From UBA1081 sp045535305 (GTDB lineage Bacteria > Bacillota > Clostridia > Oscillospirales > Acutalibacteraceae), in contig JAZSLJ010000069.1 of assembly GCA_045535305.1 (NCBI GenBank), positions 1 through 64,000 on the forward strand: DNA of 64,000 bases, given 5' to 3'. Positions within the stretch are counted from its first letter, which is position 1, and each line of letters begins with the position of its first letter. The translations under genes and the position numbers were made by a program. Of the stretch, positions 18,029-25,695 are shown piece after piece. Under the pieces are notes generated by a model. It did no database searches and was not told the origin of the DNA. It was given only the letters and a program-made list of their open reading frames with translations.

Positions 18029-19102
18029 ATGAAAAAAAGCAAAGTTGCAATTATAACCGTAGTCGCCGTGCTTGTTGTGGCAATTGTTGCCGTAGCCGCC
18101 GTATTTCAGGGCGAGGCACGCACATTGTTGTCCGTTAAAGAAAGGGACGACAAAGGCATTTATGAGGTAAATTATGCCGCAGATTACAAGCTTGATGAGC
18201 TTCTTGAATCAGGCGGAGCCGCAACGGAAGAAGAGCTTGTGCAGTATATTCTTAAAATAATGCTCAAAGGCTTACCCATTGATGTGCCTTATGAAATTCC
18301 CAACCTTGCCTGCTCAACATTTGTTGCAAAAACCGACGAGGGCGGTTACATAATGGGCAGAAACCTTGACAATCAGCAAACCGACCTTGCTGTTGTAAGA
18401 ACAGCACCCAAGGACGGCTATAAGTCCGTTTCTGTTGTAAATCTCAGCTTTTTAGGCTATAACGAGAATTACACACCCGACAAGCTTCTTGACAGAATAA
18501 ATATTCTTGCAACTGCATATTTCCCACTTGACGGCGTAAATGAAAAAGGTCTTGCAGTAGGCGTGCTTCAGCTTCAGGCTCCCGTAACCGCACAGGACAG
18601 CGATAAGCCCGATGTAGGCACAACCGTTGCAATAAGAGCTATGCTTGACAAATGTGCAACCGTCCAGGAAGCTGTTGAATTCCTTAAAACAGTTGATATG
18701 TATGCCGCCGCAAGAGGCTGTTATCATTTCCAGATTTCAGACGCCACAGGCAACAGCGTTGTAGTATCATATGTTAACAATGAAATGGTTATAACCGAGA
18801 AAAAAGACGGCATTCTTGCCGCAACCAATTTCTATCTCCACGACGTACCCTTTGAATATGAAGCACAGGGTATGGACCGTTACGAAATTCTTATAGATAA
18901 TCTTACCGAAAACAAAGGCGTACTCAGCGCACAGGAAGGTATGAAACTTCTTAATAGTGTTAATATCACAGGTACTCCTCCCGATGAAAAGGGCAGAGTA
19001 TATTCAACCCAGTGGTCCTCAATCTACGACCTTACTAATCCCTCGCTTACACTCTGTGCAGATATGGATTACGCTAATCCTTATGTTTACAATGTAGATT
19101 AA
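18029..19102 (+). CDS. Linear amide C-N hydrolase (C45/choloylglycine hydrolase-like)
   Basis: A 357-residue Ntn-hydrolase. Residues 1-27 are a membrane-spanning signal or anchor, so the enzyme acts outside the membrane. The nucleophile region is LACSTFVAKTDEGGYIMGRN, with Cys95 as candidate nucleophile and the MGRNLDNQ motif following. This matches penicillin V acylase-, acyltransferase- and bile-salt-hydrolase-like proteins, which cut acylated amines. The start at 18029 is preferred to an ATG at 18020 because the latter abuts the TCGGAGGA site. The substrate is unknown; bile salts, N-acyl homoserine lactones, penicillin-like amides or N-acyl lipids are family possibilities. The stop codon directly abuts a structured 360-bp element. 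Confidence 0.82.
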   Translation: MKKSKVAIITVVAVLVVAIVAVAAVFQGEARTLLSVKERDDKGIYEVNYAADYKLDELLESGGAATEEELVQYILKIMLKGLPIDVPYEIPNLACSTFVAKTDEGGYIMGRNLDNQQTDLAVVRTAPKDGYKSVSVVNLSFLGYNENYTPDKLLDRINILATAYFPLDGVNEKGLAVGVLQLQAPVTAQDSDKPDVGTTVAIRAMLDKCATVQEAVEFLKTVDMYAAARGCYHFQISDATGNSVVVSYVNNEMVITEKKDGILAATNFYLHDVPFEYEAQGMDRYEILIDNLTENKGVLSAQEGMKLLNSVNITGTPPDEKGRVYSTQWSSIYDLTNPSLTLCADMDYANPYVYNVD

Positions 19103-19462
19103 AAAAAAGATATCCCGCCGTTAGCCGAGTGTTCGTAAGGACACTCGGCAGTTTTATTCGCCTTGCGGCGAGTTTTATTGCGTTGCAGTGTTATTATGTT
19201 TCACATAGTGTTATTGACCTTCGGACAGTTACTCGCGAATAAAATATCACTGAAACTGAAAGTTTCAATATCACTGTTGCTTATAGCAATAATATCACTC
19301 TTCCGTCAGGCAGAATATCACTTGAATTATCAGAAAAAAAGCGCACTTACTCACCACCAATGGTAGAAGTGCAAAAAAAAATCCAACACAGAAAAAGTAT
19401 CTGCGTTGGATTTATAACTGTTCTTAGCAAACCCGTGCATTATTCGGCGGGATATCTTTTTT
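19103..19462. repeat. 360-bp element with 18-bp inverted ends and hairpin array
   Basis: The ends are a perfect 18-bp inverted repeat (AAAAAAGATATCCCGCCG at 19103-19120 and its complement at 19445-19462), placed exactly between the stop codons of two convergent genes. Inside are a hairpin CCGAGTGT/ACACTCGG (19125-19148) and four copies of a 9-mer AGTTTTATT or AGTGTTATT (starting 19150, 19171, 19187, 19207). Four copies of AATATCACT follow in the opposite sense (19243, 19267, 19291, 19314). The right copies recur every 23-24 bp, and each gap is itself a small hairpin, e.g. GAAACTGAAAGTTTC. Two larger hairpins follow. No credible gene lies inside. Confidence 0.85.
19379..19413 (-). terminator. 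Terminator-like hairpin reading out of lgt-like gene
   Basis: The stem AAATCCAACGCAGA against TCTGTGTTGGATTT (minus strand, one mismatch) has a 7-nt loop and continues into a run of T. It lies within the 360-bp element. Confidence 0.7.
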
Positions 19463-20357
19463 ATTTGTTCTTTTTACGCTTTTTGTGGTGAATTACATTA
19501 TCCTTTTTTGTTATTTTCTTTTTCAGTGTTATGTATTCAACTTTGATGTCAGATGAAATTTTAGACAGCATATCAAGGCTGAGACGGTATTCAGAATAAA
19601 ATTTTACAATTTTATCACCGAGCTTCAGTGCAATAATAAGAGTGATAATGCCTACAATTACACCAATGATGCAAAGAATATGGTATTGTTTCAGATGCCA
19701 TACAACAGCCGGTTCCCATCTCAGAAATTCGCTGAAGAAACGGGTTGAGCTATACAAAATGAGATATGTGGGAAACATCGTACCATCTTTTGCTTTCTTT
19801 CTCCAAAATATAAGAAAAATGAAAATCAGTAAAGCAAGTCCTGCTTCAACTAATTGCACGGGGAATTCATATAAACCGGAAGAGTGGTTATATAAACCTG
19901 AGGACCATTCGATGCCTCTGCAACAGCCCTGACAGAAACAGGCAAGCTTTGAAAATATCAGCGCTAAGGGAAGCGCGGGAGTGATCAGATCCATTTGCTT
20001 AAGAGGATTAACAGCAAGCAGATAAAACAGTATCATAAGAACCACAGGCATTATAAACATGGTACCGAAATAATTTGCTTTTGCTCCGACCCAGTATCCG
20101 ACGCTCTGGTTGTAAGGCAGCTGATATTGAACGTAGGATATTATTACTGTTTCAATAACAGCCCAAAGCGTTATGTTTGACAGTATATTAGTTTTTTTTC
20201 CGACTGAAAAATAATTAATAGCGGATTGTGAAACTTTGCCCAAAAAAAGCTTTTTTCTTTTTATCTGAAACAGATTAAAAAGAAACAACGCCACAGTAGA
20301 TAAAGCTCCAAAAAAATCATACATTGACATGCCCATTGGGTATAAATAATTATACAT
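19461..20357 (-). CDS. Lgt-like prolipoprotein diacylglyceryl transferase paralogue
   Basis: A 298-residue membrane protein with about seven helices. It has the Lgt layout: a central loop FSKLACFCQGCCRGIEW in place of the usual RIGNFINGE-GR, then FPVQLVEA for the HPSQLYE motif, then LYSSTRFFSEFLRWEP for the YG-R--E-R motif. True Lgt moves diacylglycerol from phosphatidylglycerol to lipoprotein cysteines. The cysteine-rich loop and changed motif mark a divergent paralogue common in Firmicutes, so its substrate may differ. The start has AGGAG 7 bp upstream. The extra 45-residue basic C-terminal tail (ending HHKKRKKNK) is unusual. Confidence 0.75.
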   Translation of the reverse strand: MYNYLYPMGMSMYDFFGALSTVALFLFNLFQIKRKKLFLGKVSQSAINYFSVGKKTNILSNITLWAVIETVIISYVQYQLPYNQSVGYWVGAKANYFGTMFIMPVVLMILFYLLAVNPLKQMDLITPALPLALIFSKLACFCQGCCRGIEWSSGLYNHSSGLYEFPVQLVEAGLALLIFIFLIFWRKKAKDGTMFPTYLILYSSTRFFSEFLRWEPAVVWHLKQYHILCIIGVIVGIITLIIALKLGDKIVKFYSEYRLSLDMLSKISSDIKVEYITLKKKITKKDNVIHHKKRKKNK

Positions 20358-20438
20358 TTTTTGCTCCTTTTTATTAAATAAAATATTATATATTATATCA
20401 TAATATTCTGAGTATTTCTACTGTTAAAATCAATTTGC

Positions 20439-22622
20439 TTATTTTTTTATAAAAATTTCGCTTATCATTATACCTATTTTCGGCTCGGTGATCTGGAGTT
20501 CAATGCATCCGTTATTGATGAAAGATGCGGGAATTTTGTATTTTCTCATTTCAAATCCCGATGCCGAAAGCCACTTTTCCGCTTTTTCATCCCTTTCACC
20601 GCCGTACTGCTTGCCTTGATAAAGCACGTTGCCGTTTATTTTTATTGTAAAATCGGTAACCGAATCGTTGTAACGGGGTTTAATGCTTAAAATCAGATTG
20701 TAATCGCCGTTGTCGAGTCCGCCCGTTTTCATTCTGAATGAATAGTGGTCAAACACTTTTGTCATAGACATAGGTATTGAGCCGTTGTTTACACCGAGTC
20801 TGTCGCCCTGAAAATCCATATAGAAATAAGGCTCCTGAGGTATGCCAAGCTCTGTAAAGCTGTTTTCTGCAAAGGAGAAATAATATTCACCCTTGCGGAC
20901 AATATTTCTTGTAAGAACTGCATTTATAAATTCCGCTTTTTCGTTTTCGGACAAGGATTTTGCAAATTCAATCTTGTTGATGAGCCATTTTCTGTCCGTT
21001 ACGGGCATATCTATGGTGTCAAGGGTTGCTCCGCGCTCCACGCCCGATGCACAGTAATGCTCAACGTCAAGCTGCATACCTGCTTTTTCAAACAGCAGAC
21101 CGCCTATTGTGAAAATATCATCACGCAGAGTATTGTAATCAATATCAAAAGGTGTGTTCAAAATCTTTTCTGCGGTTGTGATGTCATTTTTTGCAAGATG
21201 ATATTTTGCTTTTTTTATCATTTCAAGCTCCGTGCATCTTCTCATTTTAACAAGCATATCGCACTTTGCTCTGAAAAGACACATGAGGAAACGCACGTTA
21301 TCATACAGTTCGGGATTTTCTTTAAGTGCATCCTCGAAGAATTTAAGCGTTGCTTCAATGTGGGGATTTTCCGCAGGGTCGCCCTCCCAGTTCTTTTCAA
21401 GGCCGAAAATACCCTTTACAATTTTGTCTGTATCCGCACCGTAGAAGAAAAGCCTTGAATAGTCTGCAAGAGTTTCATTGAGTGAAACGTTGGGATTGTA
21501 GTCCATATCACTCCATACAAATTTGTTTATATCGTCATTTATGCCCTCGGAATAAGAAACACTGCCGATGATATACTGCCTTGTAAGACGGTGAATCGTT
21601 CTGTATTCGGTGGGTCTGGGATTTATTGATTCGCGGCTTAATGTGGCGGCTAAAGCGTAATGCCAGTCATCGCGGTCAAAATGTACGGGATATTCGCACC
21701 TTACATTGTGTGTGATGTCGGGATAAAGACGGATTGGATATTTTTTCGGCAGTCTTTTTCTTAAATCGTGCAAGGGCATAGCGCAGTTTGGCCCTGTGAT
21801 AATACCGTCAATTTCTTCGGGCAGAGTGTTCATTCTGTCAATAAAATCATCACCCCATTTGCCGAAGCCGTCGGGGGATTGTGCAGAGGGGTAAACTTTA
21901 ATATCGGGATGCAGTTTTTTAAGCTCCCTTGCCGCAGGCAGAATAATATCAAAGGCTTCGTCAACCGTAAAATCACCTGGGTCGCTTGTGGGCGGAAAAT
22001 ATATGTCCGCATACTGCTGTGAAGCAAAGAAATCCGTTATTTCCTTTACGCTGTCGGCTGAATTCTTGCCGTTGGGGCACCAATAGGAGATGTCAATGTC
22101 AAGGGGTTTGACAGCCTGATTGCAAAGGGTAACAAACTCAAACTGAGAATACTTCATGTGGGGCTTTTTGATTGATTTCTCGTGAAAAACCGTATGTTCA
22201 AATGTGTTGCAGCCGAAATACATAAGCTCTTTTATGTAGTCGTAATATTGGTCAACAGTCCAGGCTTCGTAGGTGTTAGCGTTGTCGCGGAAGCCTAACT
22301 GATGACCTCTTATCTGCATATAGGGTGAATATTCACCGCTTATGTCTTCAATAAGGGTGATACTGCCGTTTTTATACTCGGTTTTGCGAAGAAATCTGCC
22401 GATTGCGTAAATAAAACCTCTTATTCCGCTTGCAAAAAAGCATAAACCGCTGTCATCAAGCGTAATTTTATATGAATCCCTGTCAATAGCTCCGTCGGTT
22501 ATGAACTGAAGCTTTTTTCCGTTCTCAACAGGTGAAAAGCCTCTCTTTTTAAGCTCATCGGTAAGTATTTCCTGAGCCTTGGCGTTGTCGGAAATTATGT
22601 GAAATCGGGTAAAATCAAACAT
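20439..22622 (-). CDS. Large putative glycosidase with GH20b/GH67-like N-domain
   Basis: A protein of 727 residues with no signal peptide, so probably cytoplasmic. The first 110 residues look like the small domain before GH20/GH67 barrels (SGIRGFIYAIGRFLR). A barrel-like region follows with IRGHQLGFRDNANTYEAW and YDYIKELMYFGCNTFE. The motif ITGPNCAMPLHDLRKRLP sits mid-protein, and the C-terminal 150 residues look like a beta-sandwich (FSFRMKTGG, ILSIKPRYNDS, EIFIKK). I do not recognise an experimentally named family. The start at 22622 is chosen because GGAG ends 8 bp upstream; the earlier GTG and ATG overlap that site. Confidence 0.65.
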   Translation of the reverse strand: MFDFTRFHIISDNAKAQEILTDELKKRGFSPVENGKKLQFITDGAIDRDSYKITLDDSGLCFFASGIRGFIYAIGRFLRKTEYKNGSITLIEDISGEYSPYMQIRGHQLGFRDNANTYEAWTVDQYYDYIKELMYFGCNTFEHTVFHEKSIKKPHMKYSQFEFVTLCNQAVKPLDIDISYWCPNGKNSADSVKEITDFFASQQYADIYFPPTSDPGDFTVDEAFDIILPAARELKKLHPDIKVYPSAQSPDGFGKWGDDFIDRMNTLPEEIDGIITGPNCAMPLHDLRKRLPKKYPIRLYPDITHNVRCEYPVHFDRDDWHYALAATLSRESINPRPTEYRTIHRLTRQYIIGSVSYSEGINDDINKFVWSDMDYNPNVSLNETLADYSRLFFYGADTDKIVKGIFGLEKNWEGDPAENPHIEATLKFFEDALKENPELYDNVRFLMCLFRAKCDMLVKMRRCTELEMIKKAKYHLAKNDITTAEKILNTPFDIDYNTLRDDIFTIGGLLFEKAGMQLDVEHYCASGVERGATLDTIDMPVTDRKWLINKIEFAKSLSENEKAEFINAVLTRNIVRKGEYYFSFAENSFTELGIPQEPYFYMDFQGDRLGVNNGSIPMSMTKVFDHYSFRMKTGGLDNGDYNLILSIKPRYNDSVTDFTIKINGNVLYQGKQYGGERDEKAEKWLSASGFEMRKYKIPASFINNGCIELQITEPKIGIMISEIFIKK

Positions 22623-22653
22623 TTTCATCACTCCGTGATTGGTTTATGTAAAA

Positions 22654-22682
22654 ATTGTAGCATATAAAAAAAGATTTTTCAA
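22654..22682 (-). promoter_or_regulatory. Promoter of the glycosidase-like gene
   Basis: On the minus strand TTGAAA (22682-22677) and TACAAT (22659-22654) are separated by 17 bp, about 30 bp before the start codon. Confidence 0.6.
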
Positions 22683-22693
22683 TAAAAATAAAA

Positions 22694-22715
22694 GAGCAAA
22701 CCCTAAGGCTTGCTC
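22694..22715 (-). terminator. Terminator of the cyclophilin gene
   Basis: The minus-strand stem GAGCAAGCC/GGTTTGCTC (one G-T pair) is followed by TTTTATTTTT and lies just after the stop codon. Confidence 0.75.
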
Positions 22716-22723
22716 AAAAAAAA

Positions 22724-23194
22724 TTATACAAGTGTAACCTTTTTCATTTTCTGTTCTTCAATAGGTCTGTCCATACCGTCTGTTGCGGTGTTTGCGATTG
22801 CATCAACAACATCCATGCCGCTTACAACCTTGCCGAATGCTGCGTAACTGCCGTCAAGGTGGGGTGCATCCTCGTGCATAATAAAGAACTGTGATGATGC
22901 AGAATTGGGCATCATTGAACGAGCCATAGAAATAACTCCTCTTGTGTGTGCAAGATTGTTTTTAACGCCGTTTGCGGCAAATTCACCTTTGATGTTTTCG
23001 CCCGAGCTGCCGCAGCCTGTACCTGTGGGATCGCCGCCCTGAATCATAAAACCTTCAATAACTCTGTGAAAAATAAGTCCGTCATAAAAGCCCTCTGAAA
23101 CAAGCTTTTCAAAATTCTTTACTGTAATGGGAGCGCGTTCGGGATAAAGCTCAATTTCAATAATTCCGCCGTTTTCCATTTCAATTTTAACCAT
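22724..23194 (-). CDS. Cyclophilin-type peptidyl-prolyl isomerase
   Basis: A 156-residue single-domain cyclophilin, catalysing proline cis-trans isomerisation in the cytoplasm. The core FHRVIEGFMIQGGDPTGTG contains the catalytic arginine. SASSQFFIMHEDAPHLDG carries the substrate-binding Gln-Phe-Phe, and AFGKVVSGMDVVDAIA completes the barrel. There is no signal peptide. Its promoter shares the 145-bp gap with that of the EF-G-like gene. Nothing unusual apart from its short length, which is normal for bacterial PpiB. Confidence 0.93.
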   Translation of the reverse strand: MVKIEMENGGIIEIELYPERAPITVKNFEKLVSEGFYDGLIFHRVIEGFMIQGGDPTGTGCGSSGENIKGEFAANGVKNNLAHTRGVISMARSMMPNSASSQFFIMHEDAPHLDGSYAAFGKVVSGMDVVDAIANTATDGMDRPIEEQKMKKVTLV

Positions 23195-23339
23195 TTTTTT
23201 TAATCTCCTTAATATAATTCTTTTTTATGTTTATTATTGTATCACATTTTATTGCCGTTTGAAAAGACATTTGTCGAAAAAATGACACAAATTTATAATA
23301 TATTTTTGTAAATTTTTAGTCAAAAAGATAAATTGGTTA

Positions 23340-23368
23340 TTGATATTCTTTCGGCGATATGTTATAAT
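23340..23368 (+). promoter_or_regulatory. Promoter of the EF-G-like gene
   Basis: TTGATA (23340-23345) and TATAAT (23363-23368) are separated by exactly 17 bp. The apparent upstream part of the reading frame is therefore promoter, which supports the TTG start at 23442. Confidence 0.75.
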
Positions 23369-23441
23369 GTCTATGTTGTTAAAAAATTTAAGCCGATTAT
23401 TGTATATTTTGCACAATACGGCATTTTGGGAGGCAAACACA

Positions 23442-25490
23442 TTGAAAACTTACAGTGCAGACAAAATCAAAAATATTGTTATAGCAGGCCGTGGCGGCAG
23501 AGGTAAAACAACTCTTGCAGAAGCTATGCTTTATCTTGCAGGCGCAACAGACAGACTCGGCAGAGTTCTTGACGGCAACACTGTTATGGACTTTGATGCA
23601 GAAGAAAAAAGAAGAAAGTCATCTGTTCAGGCGGCAGTAGCTCCTCTTGAATGGCTTGATGCTAAGATTAACCTTATTGACACTCCCGGCTCTTTCGACT
23701 TTGAAGGCGGCGTAGCTGAGGGTATGCGTGCGGCAGGTACGGCTCTTATCGTTCTTCAGTCCGGCGGCGGCGTTGACGTTGGCGCACAGAAGGCTTACAA
23801 AACAGCTATCAAACACGGCAAATCAATTATGTTCGCAGTTACAAAGTGCGACGATGAAAACGGCCATTTCTTCCAGACATTCGATTCTCTTAAAGAGGTT
23901 TACGGCACACCCTGCTGTCCCGTAGTTATCCCTTACATAGTTGACGGAAAAGTTGACTGCTATATGGACTTTGCGGTAGGCAAGGCATATAAGTATGTTG
24001 ACGGTAAAAAGACAGAGGTTGCAGTTCCCGAAGGCGAAAAGGTTGAAAGAATGAGAACAGAGCTTCTTGAAGCTGTTGCCACAACAGACGACGACCTTAT
24101 GGATAAATTCTTCAACGGCGAAGATTTTACACAGGAAGAGATTTATAACGGTCTTCGTGCAGGTATCACAGACGGTACAGTTTACCCCATTTTTGCTTGC
24201 TCAGGTTACACAACAGAAGCTGTTGATATTATTCTTGATTCAATAGCAAACTTTGCACCCTCCGCTGCTGCAAAAACAGGTGAAGGCGATTTTAAGTGCG
24301 ACCCCGAAGGTCATCTTGCAGCTATCTGCTTCAAGTCAGTTGCTGACCCCTTCGTAGGTAAAATGTCATACTTTAAGGTTGTTTCCGGTAAGCTCACTCC
24401 CGATCGTTCCGCTGTTAATGCAAGAACAGGTGAAACAATCAAGGTCGGTAAGCTCCTCACAGTAAGAGGCGGCAAGCAGGAAGAAACCGATTGCATCACA
24501 GCAGGTGATATCGGCGTTGCAACAAAGCTTTCAGGCGTACGCACAGGTGATACTCTCTGCTCTGCAAAGGATGTTGTTGAGCTTAAGGGCGTAAGCTTCC
24601 CCAAACCCTGCCTTTCAATGGCTGTTAAGGTTCGCAAAAAGGGCGAGGAAGAAAAGGTTGCCGCAGGTCTTAAAAAGCTTATGACAGAAGACCCCACAAT
24701 CACATTCGGCACAAATGAAGAAACAAAAGAAATGGTGCTTTCAGGTATTGGTGAACAGCATCTTGATATTATCGTATCCAAGCTTAAATCAAAGTTCGGT
24801 GTAGAGGTTGACCTTGCTCCCGCTAAGGTTGCTTACAGAGAAACAATCAAGAAAAAGGTTGAGGTACAGGGCAGACATAAGAAACAGTCCGGCGGCCACG
24901 GTCAGTTCGGTGATGTGTGGATCCGCTTTGAGCCTTGCGAGGGCGATGAGCTTGTATTTGCTGAGGAAGTATTCGGCGGTTCAGTTCCCAAGAACTTCTT
25001 CCCCGCAGTTGAAAAGGGTCTCAGAGAGAGCGTAACAAGAGGTCTTGTTGCAGGCTATCCCGTAGTTGGCGTTAAGGCAACTCTTTACGATGGATCATAT
25101 CATCCCGTTGACTCATCTGAAATGGCATTCAAAACAGCTGCTTCACTTGCATTCAAAAAGCTCAATCCCGATGCTAACCCCGTAATTCTTGAGCCTATCG
25201 GTTCTCTTCAGGCATATATGCCCGATGATTGCCTTGGTGATATTATGGGTGATATTACAAAGCGCCGCGGCAGAGTATTGGGTATGGGTCCCGCAGAAGA
25301 TGAACCCGGTATGCAGAAGCTTGAGGCTGAAGTTCCCATGGCTGAAATGAGCGATTTCTCAACAGTTCTTCGTTCAGTAACAGTAGGCAGAGGTTACTTT
25401 GATTTCGATTTCTGCCGTTACGAAGAAGCTCCCGCTAACGTAGCACAGAAGGTTATCGAAGAAGCTAAGAAGGATGCAGAAGAAGAATAA
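23442..25490 (+). CDS. Elongation factor G-like translational GTPase
   Basis: A 682-residue paralogue of EF-G with all five domains by length. G1 is GRGGRGKTT (residues 16-24), G3 is DTPGSFDF (80-87) and G4 is TKCD, where canonical EF-G has AHxDAGKTT, DTPGHVDF and NKxD. The catalytic switch-II histidine is thus a serine, and the switch-I RGIT motif is replaced by KSSV. Domain IV (GRHKKQSGGHGQFGDVWIRF) and domain V are well kept. The start is TTG at 23442 with GGGAGG 11 bp upstream. It probably belongs to the EF-G-like group of unknown role rather than being the essential fusA, which normally sits with rpsL/rpsG. Confidence 0.85.
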   Translation: MKTYSADKIKNIVIAGRGGRGKTTLAEAMLYLAGATDRLGRVLDGNTVMDFDAEEKRRKSSVQAAVAPLEWLDAKINLIDTPGSFDFEGGVAEGMRAAGTALIVLQSGGGVDVGAQKAYKTAIKHGKSIMFAVTKCDDENGHFFQTFDSLKEVYGTPCCPVVIPYIVDGKVDCYMDFAVGKAYKYVDGKKTEVAVPEGEKVERMRTELLEAVATTDDDLMDKFFNGEDFTQEEIYNGLRAGITDGTVYPIFACSGYTTEAVDIILDSIANFAPSAAAKTGEGDFKCDPEGHLAAICFKSVADPFVGKMSYFKVVSGKLTPDRSAVNARTGETIKVGKLLTVRGGKQEETDCITAGDIGVATKLSGVRTGDTLCSAKDVVELKGVSFPKPCLSMAVKVRKKGEEEKVAAGLKKLMTEDPTITFGTNEETKEMVLSGIGEQHLDIIVSKLKSKFGVEVDLAPAKVAYRETIKKKVEVQGRHKKQSGGHGQFGDVWIRFEPCEGDELVFAEEVFGGSVPKNFFPAVEKGLRESVTRGLVAGYPVVGVKATLYDGSYHPVDSSEMAFKTAASLAFKKLNPDANPVILEPIGSLQAYMPDDCLGDIMGDITKRRGRVLGMGPAEDEPGMQKLEAEVPMAEMSDFSTVLRSVTVGRGYFDFDFCRYEEAPANVAQKVIEEAKKDAEEE

Positions 25491-25505
25491 TGATATAAAA
25501 AATAT

Positions 25506-25537
25506 ATTCCCGAGGCTCGCCTCGGGAATTTTTTTTG
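25506..25537 (+). terminator. Terminator of the EF-G-like gene
   Basis: A perfect 10-bp stem ATTCCCGAGG/CCTCGGGAAT with loop CTCG runs into nine T residues. Confidence 0.9.
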
Positions 25538-25557
25538 ATGATGGAATCAGATTGTAT

Positions 25558-25692
25558 AAACAATAATTTAATGTACAATGTACAATTTACAATGTACAAT
25601 TATTGAATCATAAAAATCGGGTTAAAGGGCGAAGCCCTTTCCACCATTGTACATTATACATTGTACATTGTTAATTAGATAAATTATTGTTT
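25558..25692 (-). repeat. 135-bp MITE-like element, copy 2
   Basis: The reverse-complement counterpart of 4975-5109, with the same length and the same 13-bp inverted ends. The central hairpin region is identical, and only the tandem arm differs in unit order. It ends 3 bp before the YgiQ stop codon on the minus strand. Confidence 0.85.
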
Positions 25693-25695
25693 AAT

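Noticed and set aside
19243..19322. CRISPR-like array (9-bp repeats at 24-bp period)
   Set aside because: Repeats are far too short, spacers are 14-15 bp and self-complementary, and there are no cas genes.
19163..19366. 67-residue reading frame inside the 360-bp element
   Set aside because: It crosses the repeats and hairpins, has no ribosome binding site and shows biased composition set by the repeats.
24311..24781. Antisense frame of 156 residues in the EF-G-like gene
   Set aside because: Low-complexity Ser/Pro/Thr translation typical of a shadow frame.
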